Positions 1 through 7,545 of a stretch of DNA of 64,000 nt are shown here, piece after piece; position 1 is the first letter of the stretch; each line of letters begins with the position of its first letter. Source of the DNA: BP-464 sp045805505 (lineage in GTDB: Bacteria > Actinomycetota > Thermoleophilia > Solirubrobacterales > Solirubrobacteraceae); contig JBJMLA010000141.1 of assembly GCA_045805505.1 (NCBI GenBank), positions 1-64,000 of the forward strand, in the 5' to 3' direction. Below the pieces are notes generated by a model. The model searched no databases, was not told where the DNA came from, and worked only from the letters and a program-made list of their open reading frames with translations. Both the position numbers and the translations under genes were made by a program.

Positions 1-498
1 CGGGCGCTGCAGCGCGAGCTGGAGCATCTCCAGGCGCTTCTTCTCGCCCCCCGAGAAGCCCTCGTTGAGGTAGCGCGAGGCGAAGTCCCTGGGGACGTTC
101 GTGAGCGCCATCGCGTCCTCGACGGTCTTGCGGAAGTCCTTGAGACTGATCTCGTCGTCGCCGCGAGCCCGGCGGTGGGCGTTCATCACCATCCGCAGGT
201 ACTTGGTGACGGTCACGCCGGGGATCGCGACCGGGTACTGGAAGGCCATGAAGAGACCCATCCGGGCGCGCTCGTCCGGGTCGGCCTCGGTGATGTTCTC
301 GCCGTCGAGCAGGATCTCGCCGTCGGTGACCTCGAGTCCGGGGTGACCCATGATCACGTTGGCCAGCGTCGACTTGCCCGAGCCGTTGGGGCCCATCAGC
401 GCGTGGACCTCGTTGGAGTGGACCTCGAGATCGAGGCCCTTGAGGATCTCCTTGTCGCCGGCGGAGACGTGGAGGTTGCGGATCGAGAGGTCAGCCAT
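1..498 (-). CDS. sufC: SufC, Fe-S cluster assembly ATPase (partial)
   Basis: ABC-type ATPase of the cytoplasmic SUF complex, which works with SufB and SufD to build Fe-S clusters. The visible 166 residues start MADLSIRNLHVS. They hold Walker A GPNGSGKST (about 36-44), the Q-loop FQYP (about 86-89) and the SufC-type signature FSGGEKKR (about 148-155). Walker B and the H-loop, roughly the last third of a 250-residue family member, lie beyond the left window edge. The ATG overlaps the TGA of the upstream Rrf2 gene by 8 bases, so the two are translationally coupled. Identification is firm; the rest of the suf operon should continue off the edge. Confidence 0.96.
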   Translation of the reverse strand, partial: MADLSIRNLHVSAGDKEILKGLDLEVHSNEVHALMGPNGSGKSTLANVIMGHPGLEVTDGEILLDGENITEADPDERARMGLFMAFQYPVAIPGVTVTKYLRMVMNAHRRARGDDEISLKDFRKTVEDAMALTNVPRDFASRYLNEGFSGGEKKRLEMLQLALQRP

Positions 499-967
499 TG
501 ATGATCACCAGGGGGAGGTTGGTCGAGTTGCGGGAGGAGAAATCGATGAGCTCGGCGAGCGTGGTGCGGCGCATGGCCTCGACCATGCCGCCCTGGACGC
601 GGGTCCACAGCAGCTTGGTCGCGCAGCCGTGCCCGGCGTCCTCGTGATGCGAGCACTGCACGCCCTTGCGCTCGACGTCGTCGTCGACGAAGCAGGACAT
701 GGGAGCGACGACGCCCTCGAGGGCGAGCACCGCCTGATCCATGGTGATCTCGGCCGCCGGGCGAGCGAGGCGGTAGCCGCCGTGCGCGCCGCGCTGGCTC
801 TCGACGAGGCCTGCCTTCTTCAGCAGGGCGACGATGCGCTCGAGGTAGGCGAGCGGCAGGCCCTCGGCGTCCGCGATCGCCTTCAGCGACACCGGAGACT
901 CCGTGCCCTGCCGGCCGAGCTCGACCAGCAGACGGACGCCGTACTCGGCTTTCGTCGTGAAGATCAT
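491..967 (-). CDS. Rrf2/IscR-family transcriptional regulator of suf genes
   Basis: A 158-residue Rrf2 protein with an N-terminal winged helix (MIFTTKAEYGVRLLVEL, recognition region GLPLAYLERIVALLKKAGLV) and the family hallmark RGAHGGYRLARP. Three cysteines, C92, C105 and C115, match the Fe-S ligand region of IscR-type sensors, although their spacing (C-x12-C-x9-C) is wider than in E. coli IscR. Since it directly overlaps sufC, the likely role is Fe-S-responsive control of the suf operon, probably including itself. A TAGGAT box lies 8 bases before the ATG, and a TTATC/GATAA inverted repeat sits in the leader. Cluster binding is inferred from the cysteines. Confidence 0.93.
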   Translation of the reverse strand: MIFTTKAEYGVRLLVELGRQGTESPVSLKAIADAEGLPLAYLERIVALLKKAGLVESQRGAHGGYRLARPAAEITMDQAVLALEGVVAPMSCFVDDDVERKGVQCSHHEDAGHGCATKLLWTRVQGGMVEAMRRTTLAELIDFSSRNSTNLPLVIING

Positions 968-973
968 GGGTCC

Positions 974-1000
974 TTATCCTACCACCGGGGTCGGAGATAA
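974..1000. promoter_or_regulatory. Candidate Rrf2 operator and promoter
   Basis: A TTATC (974-978) and GATAA (996-1000) inverted repeat surrounds the start-proximal region of the Rrf2 gene. On the minus strand TAGGAT (981 to 976) lies exactly 8 bases before the ATG at 967, the position of a -10 box of a leaderless transcript. There is no convincing -35. Autoregulation is inferred. Confidence 0.4.
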
Positions 1001-1002
1001 CC

Positions 1003-1488
1003 GTGACCGAGATACCGCCGATGAACGCCGAGCTCGAGGGCTACGCCTGGGTGCCGCGCATGCTCGCCAAGGCGCGTCTGGCGCTGGCCGGCGACACCAC
1101 CTACCTGTTCGGCTGCCCGGTCGACCACACGTGCATGGCGCGGCTGGGGATCGGTCCCGAGCTGGTCTCCGAGCTCGCCGGCCGCCACGCCGACGACGCC
1201 GTCGTGCTCGACGAGCTGCGGGCTCGCGGCATCCCGTCGGCGAGCGAGGCCTGGTTCGACGGGCAGGGCGTCGAGGACGAGATGCAGGACACGGGCTTCT
1301 ACCTGAAGGTGCGTCCGCTGGAGGGCTTCGCGGAGGACGCCGGCGACGACGCGCTGGTCGCGGTCCTCGACGGCGAGGCGACGTTCTTCCTCGGCCGCTG
1401 GCAGGCGCGGACGGTCCGCGCGGGCGAGGTGGTGCGGATCCCGCACGGCGCCGAGCGCGCGCTCATGCAGCACAATGAACCGCAATGA
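1003..1488 (+). CDS. DUF5069-like protein with cupin-like C-terminus
   Basis: A 161-residue cytoplasmic protein beginning at GTG 1003; an in-frame ATG at 1021 is a possible alternative. The first half has the LEGYAWVPRMLAKARLAL and YLFGCPVDHTCMARLGI pattern that I associate with DUF5069. The C-terminal 55 residues (LVAVLDGEATFFLGRWQARTVRAGEVVRIPHGAERAL) resemble one cupin strand set. No enzymatic function is known for the family. It is divergent from the Rrf2 gene, and its stop overlaps the next ATG by 4 bases (ATGA). Confidence 0.8.
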   Translation: MTEIPPMNAELEGYAWVPRMLAKARLALAGDTTYLFGCPVDHTCMARLGIGPELVSELAGRHADDAVVLDELRARGIPSASEAWFDGQGVEDEMQDTGFYLKVRPLEGFAEDAGDDALVAVLDGEATFFLGRWQARTVRAGEVVRIPHGAERALMQHNEPQ

Positions 1489-1862
1489 AGCGGATCACCC
1501 TCGTCCTGCTCGCCGTTGTCGGCGGGCTGCTCATCACGGGCCTCGTCGGCGGTGCCGGCGCCCAGGTGCCGGTCATCGACAGCGTCACGAAGTCGATCAC
1601 CGTGCGTGGCGAGGGGTACGGCGGGCCGGTCCCCGCGCGCAGCACGGTGGCGGCGCGCCGGTCGCGCTACAAGGCGGCGCTCGAGGACGCGATGGACGAC
1701 GCGCGCGAGAAGGCCGGCGCGATCGCCTCGAAGGCCGGACTGACGCTCGGCGACGTCAACGAGGTCACCGAGGAGGGCTCGGCGGCGACGTGCGGCAGCC
1801 CGCGCACGAAGACCACGTGCTCGATGCGGGCGACCGTCACCGTCGGCTACGGCGCATCCTGA
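1485..1862 (+). CDS. Secreted SIMPL/DUF541-like small protein
   Basis: A 125-residue protein with a signal peptide or membrane anchor (MKRITLVLLAVVGGLLITGLVGGAGA). This is followed by a short SIMPL-like domain: SITVRGEGYGGPVPARS, then ALEDAMDDAREKAGAIASKAGLTLGDVNEVTEE, the typical DDAREKA-xLA-xxAG-xxLG pattern. Two cysteines near the C-terminus (TCGSP, TTCSM) could form a disulphide. At about half the usual DUF541 length it is a minimal version. It overlaps its upstream neighbour by 4 bases and the downstream hydrolase by 1 base (TGATG). Function unknown. Confidence 0.75.
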   Translation: MKRITLVLLAVVGGLLITGLVGGAGAQVPVIDSVTKSITVRGEGYGGPVPARSTVAARRSRYKAALEDAMDDAREKAGAIASKAGLTLGDVNEVTEEGSAATCGSPRTKTTCSMRATVTVGYGAS

Positions 1863-3373
1863 TGCGCGCGCCGCTCGCCCTGGCCGCCACCGCGGTCGCG
1901 CTGCTCGTCGCGGCGCCCGCGTCCGCGGCCACCTCGTGCACCGAGCCCGGCGAGGGATCGAGCGGCTGGCAACGCGCGACGCCCGCCGCGGTCGGGATGG
2001 ACGCGGCCAAGCTCCAGGACGCGATCGACTACGCGACGACGCAGCTGACGTTCGCCACGCGGATCTACCGCCACGGCTGCCTGGTCGCCGCCGATCGCAC
2101 CTACGCCAACACGTCCGAGGCCTGGTACGAGAGCTGGTCGATGGCCAAGTCGGTCACGTCGCTGGTCTTCGGCCGGGCGATGACCATGGGCCTCGTCTCC
2201 CCCGACGATCCGGTCGGCTCGCTGATCCCCGAGGCCGACGCGGCGCACGGCAAGATCACGCTGCGCAACCTGCTCACGCAGACCTCGGGCCTGCACTGGA
2301 ACGGCCTGCGCGACTACGACATCGCCATGGAGGACCGGCTGCGCGACTTCCTGACGGTCGGCATCGACCATCCGGCGGGCACGTGGTTCGAGTACTCCCA
2401 GACCGGGCCGTTCACGCTGGCCGAGGCGATCAGCCGCGCGGCCGGCGAGGACTTCCAGGCCTTCGCCCAGCGTGAGCTGTTCACGCCGCTGGGCATTCGC
2501 CCGCAGACGTGGAAGTGGGTCCGTGACGGCAAGGGCCGCACCCAGGGCTTCATGGGGGTCAACATGCGACCCGACGACTTCGGGCGCCTCGGCGACCTGA
2601 TGCGCCGCGGCGGCGTGTGGAAGGGCAAGCGGCTGCTGTCGCGCGCCTACGTGCGCGACGCGCTGACGCCGTCGAAGACCAACGGCTGCTACGGCTGGCT
2701 GATCTGGGTCAACAAGGCGCGGCCGTGCATCAGCCCGACGGTCAGCGAGCGGCCCGTCAACGACCGGCGCAACTTCCCCGGCCTGCCCGAGGACCTCTAC
2801 CGCTTCAGCGGCCTGTTCGGCCAGCTCGTCTCGGTGTTCCCGACGCAGGACATCGTCGTGGTGCGCACCGGCAGCGATCCGGACCTCGTCAACTTCTCCG
2901 GCGGCGCGGGCTGGGAGGACACGCTCTACCGCAAGGTGCTCGGCGCGATCACCGACGGTGCGGTCCCGGTCTCGGGCGACGCGCCGGAGGTGCCCGGCGA
3001 CAGCGGGCAGCCCAACCCCGACAACGGCTTTCAGTACTCGCTCGCCGCGCCGGACCAGGCCGCGGCGCCGTTCGCCGACGAGCCGATCCCCGCGGCCGGG
3101 CCGTTCCGCCAGCGCGCGCTGATCCTGCGGGCGGCTCGCATGGGCGGCAGGCACATCCGGGTCCGGGTGCTGTGCCCGAAGGTCGCGGCCCGGCCGTGCA
3201 CCGGCACCGCCCGGATGAGCTCGGCGCGCAAGGCGCTCGCCTATTCGATCGCCCCGGGCGCCTACCGGAGCCTGCGGTTCACCCTGCGCCGCCGGCACCC
3301 GTCCTACCGGGTCGTCGCGGTCAACGCCGATGACGCGGGCGGCGCGCGGTCGGCCGAGACGTTCCGGCCGTAG
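1862..3373 (+). CDS. Secreted beta-lactamase family serine hydrolase
   Basis: A 503-residue class C beta-lactamase/penicillin-binding-protein-like hydrolase. It has a signal peptide (MRAPLALAATAVALLVAAPASA), the catalytic S93-M-A-K96 in WSMAKSVTS, and a Y178-S-Q motif replacing the usual Y-x-N. A LRNLLTQTSGL segment is typical of the family. After about residue 400 comes a C-terminal extension of about 100 residues with paired cysteines (LCPKVAARPCTG). Probably a periplasmic or extracellular esterase or peptidase rather than a resistance enzyme. The start is fixed by the TGATG overlap with the upstream gene. Confidence 0.9.
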   Translation: MRAPLALAATAVALLVAAPASAATSCTEPGEGSSGWQRATPAAVGMDAAKLQDAIDYATTQLTFATRIYRHGCLVAADRTYANTSEAWYESWSMAKSVTSLVFGRAMTMGLVSPDDPVGSLIPEADAAHGKITLRNLLTQTSGLHWNGLRDYDIAMEDRLRDFLTVGIDHPAGTWFEYSQTGPFTLAEAISRAAGEDFQAFAQRELFTPLGIRPQTWKWVRDGKGRTQGFMGVNMRPDDFGRLGDLMRRGGVWKGKRLLSRAYVRDALTPSKTNGCYGWLIWVNKARPCISPTVSERPVNDRRNFPGLPEDLYRFSGLFGQLVSVFPTQDIVVVRTGSDPDLVNFSGGAGWEDTLYRKVLGAITDGAVPVSGDAPEVPGDSGQPNPDNGFQYSLAAPDQAAAPFADEPIPAAGPFRQRALILRAARMGGRHIRVRVLCPKVAARPCTGTARMSSARKALAYSIAPGAYRSLRFTLRRRHPSYRVVAVNADDAGGARSAETFRP

Positions 3374-3426
3374 GCGGTTCGCGCCAGACGCCGAATGACC
3401 GTTCGCCCCCCGGGTACGCAACGGGC

Positions 3427-3582
3427 ATGAGCCATCACGACAACGAGGCCGAGCACGCGGCCGACGACACGCAGGTCCACACGACTCCGCAGGAGGGGCA
3501 TCCCGCGGGCGACGACGAGCGGTCAGACCGCGAGATCGGCGGCCCGGCGCCCGAGCGCGACGAGCCGCGCGACGAGAGCTAG
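3427..3582 (+). CDS. Small acidic, disordered hypothetical protein
   Basis: A 51-residue reading frame from ATG 3427 to TAG 3580-3582: MSHHDNEAEHAADDTQ, then a run of Asp, Glu, Pro, Gly and Arg. It is strongly hydrophilic with no hydrophobic core, so disordered if made. It fills the gap between its neighbours and its stop overlaps the convergent gene by 4 bases, a packing seen for real genes here. No family recognised. Confidence 0.5.
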   Translation: MSHHDNEAEHAADDTQVHTTPQEGHPAGDDERSDREIGGPAPERDEPRDES

Positions 3583-4352
3583 GACTCGCCGGGCCCTTCG
3601 GCGAGATGGCCCGTCAGGGGCGTCGCGCCGAAGGGGATGAACCATGCCTCGGGGCGCTGATCGACGACCCCGCGCTCCTGATCGGACGCGGAGTGCCCGG
3701 CGACGGCGGCGTCGCCGGGCTCCTTCATGTCGAACATGCGCAGGACGTCGTCGTCCTCGAAGAGCTCGAAGAGCATGTAGAGCTCCTCGGAGGCGGCGGT
3801 CGCCTCGGCGGGGGTCAGCGTGCCCTCCTCGGCGCGCGTCTCGAGCAGCACCGACGCGTTGCGCAGCAGCTCGACGGCGACGAGCTCCTCGGCGACACAG
3901 CCCGCCGGCACGCCGGCCGACAGCCGCGCCATCAGCGCGACGCAGGCCGCGAAGAGGTCGAGCGCCATGCGCTCGTCGACGACGGCGGCGAACGCGGGCG
4001 GGACGAGCTCGCGAGCGTGCTCGACGGTCCCGCCGCTGAGGATCGCGGCGCGGAACTCGTCGACGAGCACCATGCCGCCGTCGAGGACGGCGAGCCGCGC
4101 GTGGAGATCGTCGAAGACGGCCGGCAGGAACGTCAGCGCGTCGTCGTCGACGTCGCCGCGCAGCAGCAGGTACTGCTCGGCGGCGGCCGTGACCGTCGGC
4201 GGGGCGTCGGGGCCCTCCTCGAGCACGACCAGGCACCACCACAGCACGGCGCCGACCGCGAGCTCGTCGAGCTCCTCCATGTCGAGCGGGCGCCGCTCGG
4301 CCTGTGCAGCCCGGGCCGCCTCGATGACGGCGCGCACGCTCTCGAAGTCCAT
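3579..4352 (-). CDS. Hypothetical acidic alpha-helical protein
   Basis: A 257-residue protein, MDFESVRAVIEAARAAQAERRPLDMEELDEL, with no signal peptide or transmembrane segment. It is rich in Glu, Ala and Leu and probably all-helical. The last part (EAWFIPFGATPLTGHLAEGPGES) is less regular. No family recognised. It is transcribed alone, divergent from the gene at 4382 and convergent with the small gene at 3427. Codon use fits its neighbours. Confidence 0.75.
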   Translation of the reverse strand: MDFESVRAVIEAARAAQAERRPLDMEELDELAVGAVLWWCLVVLEEGPDAPPTVTAAAEQYLLLRGDVDDDALTFLPAVFDDLHARLAVLDGGMVLVDEFRAAILSGGTVEHARELVPPAFAAVVDERMALDLFAACVALMARLSAGVPAGCVAEELVAVELLRNASVLLETRAEEGTLTPAEATAASEELYMLFELFEDDDVLRMFDMKEPGDAAVAGHSASDQERGVVDQRPEAWFIPFGATPLTGHLAEGPGES

Positions 4353-4381
4353 GAGGCCAGCATGCCATCACACTTCCGGCC

Positions 4382-5074
4382 ATGGACGAGGACATCGACC
4401 GGCTCTACGGGCTGCCGCTCGCCGAGTTCATCCCCGAGCGGACCGCGCTGGTCAAGCGGCTGCGGGCCGACAAGCGCCGCGACGAGGCGGCCGCGACGGC
4501 CAAGCTCCCCAAGCCGACCGTCGCCGCCTGGGCCGCCAACCAGGTGCTGCGATCGCAGCGGGCGGACGCTCGTGAGCTGCTGGCCGCCGGCGACGCGCTG
4601 GCCGACGCGGACCGCACCACCCTGCGCGAGGCGATCACCCGGCACCGCGCCGTGCTCGGGCGCCTGCTGGCCGCGGCGTCCGGGCTGCTCGATCCCGACG
4701 GGCGGGGCCTGAGCCCGACGACGCTCGAGAAGGTCCAGCAGACGCTCAACGCCGCGTCGCTGGACCCCGATCTGCGCGAGGAGGCCGAGACGGCACGGCT
4801 GACGCGCGAGCACGTCTACTCCGGCCTGGGTCTGCGTGCGGCGCCCGGTGAGCCGGCCGAGCCGGAGAAGGCGAAGGAGAAGGCGGCCAAGGCGCAGCCC
4901 AAGCCGGACAAGGCCGCCGCGAAGAAGGCGGCCGCGGCGGAGGCCGCGGCGCGCAAGAAGGCGGCGGCGCGACGCCGGGCCGCCGAGACGAAGCTGGCCG
5001 CGGCGCAGGCGGGCCTGGACGCCGCGCAGGATGCGGTCGCTGCGGCGCGGGCCGAGCTCGACGCGCTGGACTGA
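4382..5074 (+). CDS. Hypothetical protein with Lys/Ala-rich coiled-coil tail
   Basis: A 230-residue protein. The N-terminal part, MDEDIDRLYGLPLAEFIPERTALVKRLRADKRRDEAAATAKLPKPTVAAWAANQVLR, is a recurrent actinobacterial hypothetical pattern (LYGLPL-xxF...KPxxAAWAxNQ). From about residue 160 it is almost only Ala, Lys, Glu and Arg, a long charged helix or coiled coil reminiscent of histone-like or TolA-like tails. DNA or envelope binding would be speculation. Confidence 0.75.
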   Translation: MDEDIDRLYGLPLAEFIPERTALVKRLRADKRRDEAAATAKLPKPTVAAWAANQVLRSQRADARELLAAGDALADADRTTLREAITRHRAVLGRLLAAASGLLDPDGRGLSPTTLEKVQQTLNAASLDPDLREEAETARLTREHVYSGLGLRAAPGEPAEPEKAKEKAAKAQPKPDKAAAKKAAAAEAAARKKAAARRRAAETKLAAAQAGLDAAQDAVAAARAELDALD

Positions 5075-5086
5075 CCGCGCCGGCCG

Positions 5087-5092
5087 TACCCT
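5087..5092 (+). promoter_or_regulatory. -10-like box TACCCT, leaderless start
   Basis: TACCCT ends 8 bases before the ATG at 5101, so transcription would begin at or next to the start codon. No clear -35. Confidence 0.35.
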
Positions 5093-5100
5093 CTGACGCG

Positions 5101-5307
5101 ATGGCCTCCGGTGCCGGACACCATGACGACGACTGCGTCTCCGGGCTCTGCGGCGCCGACGTCCCGCCCCTGATCGGCAGCGTCCTGACCGGCACGGGGT
5201 TGACGCTCGACGCCGCCGCGGCGAAGCTCGCCCGCGGTGAGGATCTGCCCCCGATGACCGACGTGCAGCGCCGCATGGTCGAGGCCCACGCCATCGGCGC
5301 GCTGTGA
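5101..5307 (+). CDS. Small hypothetical protein
   Basis: A 68-residue protein, MASGAGHHDDDCVSGLCGADVPPLIG, with two cysteines five apart near a His/Asp cluster that could bind metal. The rest is a short helical region (LTLDAAAAKLARGEDLPPMTDVQRRMVEAHAIGAL). Its TGA overlaps the next GTG (GTGA), indicating a two-gene unit. No family recognised. Confidence 0.65.
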   Translation: MASGAGHHDDDCVSGLCGADVPPLIGSVLTGTGLTLDAAAAKLARGEDLPPMTDVQRRMVEAHAIGAL

Positions 5308-5810
5308 AGTGGCGCGAGCTCGTCGCGGTGCTGGTCATCGCGGCGGGCGGGACGCTGTGGCTGCTCGTCCCCGATCAGCAGTCCGACGGCTCGCTGCGCG
5401 ACGACAGCGCGATCGCGCGCTGGCGCGTCAAGCCCGGCACCGCGCTGGCCGCCTGGGTGCTCGTCGACAACGCCGGCCCGCGCACCATCACGCTCACCGG
5501 CGCGCGGGTGGTCAACGAGCTGCCGGCCGGGACCGAGGTGCTCGCGGCGCGGGCGCGGATCGGCAAGGTCCTGACGATCGACGACGTGTATCCCGGCCCG
5601 CCCGGGCCGTTCCTGCGGCTCGAGGGCTTCGAGATCCCGCCCAACCGCGGCGCGACGATCGGCTTCGGGCTGCGACTGCCGGCGAGCGGCACCGTCGCCC
5701 TCGAGGACGTCCGGGTGACCTACCGCGAGAACGGCGAGACCCACGAGCTGCGGGCCGGTCACACGGCCCGCCTGTGCGTCGCGGTCAGCCGGCGCGCGTG
5801 CTCAGCGTGA
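5304..5810 (+). CDS. Membrane-anchored extracytoplasmic hypothetical protein
   Basis: A 168-residue protein from GTG 5304. One N-terminal membrane helix (ELVAVLVIAAGGTLWLLV) is followed by a beta-rich domain (WRVKPGTALAAWVLVDNAGPRTITLTGARVVNELPAGTEV) resembling an immunoglobulin-like or CARDB-type fold; the fold is inferred. It ends CVAVSRRACSA with two cysteines. It is coupled to the preceding 68-residue gene by a 4-base overlap, and its 3' end overlaps the convergent Ohr gene by 26 bases. Confidence 0.72.
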   Translation: MKWRELVAVLVIAAGGTLWLLVPDQQSDGSLRDDSAIARWRVKPGTALAAWVLVDNAGPRTITLTGARVVNELPAGTEVLAARARIGKVLTIDDVYPGPPGPFLRLEGFEIPPNRGATIGFGLRLPASGTVALEDVRVTYRENGETHELRAGHTARLCVAVSRRACSA

Positions 5811-6195
5811 CCTCGATGTTGTCCTTGGTGGCGCGGCTGTAGGGGCAGATCCGGTGGGCGCTCTCGGCGAGCTTCGCCGCGGTCTCCTCGTCGACCCCCG
5901 GGATCATCACCTCGAGCTCGACCGACAGCGTCATGTCGGGCGGCGTGAGGTGCACGCGGGCGGTGACCTCGGACTCCGAGGTGTCGATCTCGCGCTTGCC
6001 GCCGGCGACCGCGAGGGCCCCCTGGAAGCACGCCGAGTAGCCCGCGGCGAAGAGCTCCTCGGGGTTCGTGCCCGCTCCCCCCGGCCCGCCGAACTCCTCG
6101 GGCACGGCGAGGTCGAGGTCGAGCCGGCCGTTGTCGGAGCGGACGTGTCCGGCGCGGGCGCCCTTGGCGGTGGCGGAGGCGATGTACTCAGGCAT
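5785..6195 (-). CDS. ohr: Ohr/OsmC-family organic hydroperoxide reductase
   Basis: A 136-residue cytoplasmic thiol peroxidase that reduces organic hydroperoxides. Both family cysteines are present: C56 in GYSACFQGAL and C117 in HRICPYSRAT. The TNPEELFAAGYSAC block is diagnostic. The length is normal for Ohr. Ohr/OsmC subtyping rests on the CPYS motif. A TAGGGT box sits 7 bases before the ATG. No OhrR-type regulator is adjacent. Confidence 0.93.
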   Translation of the reverse strand: MPEYIASATAKGARAGHVRSDNGRLDLDLAVPEEFGGPGGAGTNPEELFAAGYSACFQGALAVAGGKREIDTSESEVTARVHLTPPDMTLSVELEVMIPGVDEETAAKLAESAHRICPYSRATKDNIEVTLSTRAG

Positions 6196-6202
6196 GCCCG
6201 GA

Positions 6203-6208
6203 ACCCTA
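6203..6208 (-). promoter_or_regulatory. -10-like box TAGGGT before ohr
   Basis: On the minus strand TAGGGT ends 7 bases before the ATG at 6195, consistent with a leaderless transcript. No clear -35. Confidence 0.4.
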
Positions 6209-6238
6209 CGCCGGTGCCGCCGTGGGTATCATCGCCGT

Positions 6239-6433
6239 GTGCTCGCGCTGGACGACGTCTCCGCCACCATCGGCCTCCTGGCCGTCTTCGCCGTGCTGTT
6301 CCCGGCCCTCGCCCACGTGCTGATCGGCTTCGCGGTCGCCCAGGTGCTCGGCGAGCGCAACGAGAACCAGAACTACAAGAAGCGCAGCGGACAGCAGCCC
6401 AACGAGCGTGGCAGCGGCCCCTCGCAGGGCTAG
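6239..6433 (+). CDS. Small single-pass membrane protein
   Basis: A 64-residue protein from GTG 6239. One long hydrophobic stretch (IGLLAVFAVLFPALAHVLIGFAVAQVL) is followed by a hydrophilic, Asn/Gln-rich cytoplasmic or exposed tail (GERNENQNYKKRSGQQPNERGSGPSQG). No family recognised. It sits alone between the divergent ohr gene and the cell-wall gene at 6577. The start is uncertain because no Shine-Dalgarno is visible. Confidence 0.6.
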   Translation: MLALDDVSATIGLLAVFAVLFPALAHVLIGFAVAQVLGERNENQNYKKRSGQQPNERGSGPSQG

Positions 6434-6576
6434 CCGGCTCCCGCTCGACACCCGTCCCCGCCCGGCCCGTCGCACGCCGGCCTGCCGTTCCTCCTGCTGC
6501 AAGAGATCCTGCAAAGCGGCGCAAATGCCGTTGCTAGGTTCGCTGACGCCTGCCTCCTGGGCCGGCATCTCTCTCT

Positions 6577-7524
6577 ATGCACTTTCACACGCTCGACATC
6601 CGCCGCGCCGCGCTGGTCTGCGCCCTGCTCGGTGCCCTCTTCGCCGCCTCCCCCGCGCTGGCCGCGAAGGTCTACCACCGCGGCCCCGCGGTGCAGCTCG
6701 TCCAGGCCAAGGTCGGCGCGCCGGTCGACGGCGTCTTCGGCCCGACCACGCTCAAGCTCGTCAAGAAGTTCCAGAAGGCTCACGGCCTGACCGCCGACGG
6801 CGTCGTCGGCCCGGCGACCTGGACGGCGCTCGGCTACCCCGGCAAGTCGGTCGTGCTCAAGCGCGCCGCGCCCAAGCGCCGCGCCCATCGCGCGCGGGCC
6901 CACCGCTCCTCCCACACCCGGCATCCCGCTCGCGGGATCACCAGCCGCGGCGCCGAGGTGCGCATCGCCCAGCGCCGGCTCGGCGTCACCGCCGACGGCG
7001 TCTTCGGCCCCGGCACGCTCGCCGCGGTCAAGGCCTTCCAGCGCACCCACGGGCTGACCGCCGACGGCGTCGTCGGACCCGCCACGTGGAACGCGCTCGG
7101 CGTGCACGGGCGCCATCCCGTCCTCAAGCGCGGCCGGCTGCGCGGCGGCCACCGCTCGTCCGGCATCCCCGCGGCGATCCACCGCGCGATCGCCGCGGCC
7201 AACCGCATCGCCCGCTACCCCTACCGCTACGGCGGCGGCCACGCCTCGTTCACCGACTCGGGCTATGACTGCTCGGGCTCGGTCTCCTACGTGCTGCACG
7301 CCGCCGGCAAGCTCAGCTCGCCGCTGGACTCGTCGGCGCTGATGTCCTACGGCCAGCCGGGCCCCGGCCGCTACATCACGATCTACTCGAACCCCGGCCA
7401 CGCCTACATGGTCATCCGCGGCCGTCGCTACGACACGAGCGCCCAGTCCGAGGCCGGCTCGCGCTGGTCCTCCCAGGAGCGCTCCAGCGGCGGCTACGTC
7501 GTCCGCCACCCCACCGGTCTTTAG
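6577..7524 (+). CDS. Secreted NlpC/P60-like peptidase with two peptidoglycan-binding repeats
   Basis: A 315-residue cell-wall protein. It has a signal peptide (about 1-29, ALVCALLGALFAASPALAA) and two PG_binding_1 repeats (about 35-87 and 115-175). Each repeat carries the DGVFGPxTL...KxFQxxHGLTADGVVGPATW pattern, and a His/Arg-rich linker separates them. The C-terminal domain (about 200-315) has the NlpC/P60 catalytic Cys in YDCSGSVSYVLH and a candidate His in NPGHAYMVI. Likely cleaves peptidoglycan stem peptides. The 143 bases upstream hold no gene and no riboswitch that I can recognise. Confidence 0.88.
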   Translation: MHFHTLDIRRAALVCALLGALFAASPALAAKVYHRGPAVQLVQAKVGAPVDGVFGPTTLKLVKKFQKAHGLTADGVVGPATWTALGYPGKSVVLKRAAPKRRAHRARAHRSSHTRHPARGITSRGAEVRIAQRRLGVTADGVFGPGTLAAVKAFQRTHGLTADGVVGPATWNALGVHGRHPVLKRGRLRGGHRSSGIPAAIHRAIAAANRIARYPYRYGGGHASFTDSGYDCSGSVSYVLHAAGKLSSPLDSSALMSYGQPGPGRYITIYSNPGHAYMVIRGRRYDTSAQSEAGSRWSSQERSSGGYVVRHPTGL

Positions 7525-7525
7525 G

Positions 7526-7545
7526 AACGGGGTCAGACCCCGTTT
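7526..7545. terminator. Bidirectional palindrome between convergent genes
   Basis: 8-bp arms AACGGGGT and ACCCCGTT enclose a CAG loop. It lies between the stop of the NlpC/P60 gene and the stop of the methyltransferase gene, whose TGA is inside the hairpin. A short T run follows on the plus strand. The same GGGGTC-W-GACCCC core recurs at 21577-21597. Confidence 0.6.

Noticed and set aside
6434..6576. Possible riboswitch (for example c-di-AMP type) upstream of the NlpC/P60 gene
   Set aside because: I could not align the sequence to the conserved core of a known riboswitch; a covariance-model search would be needed.
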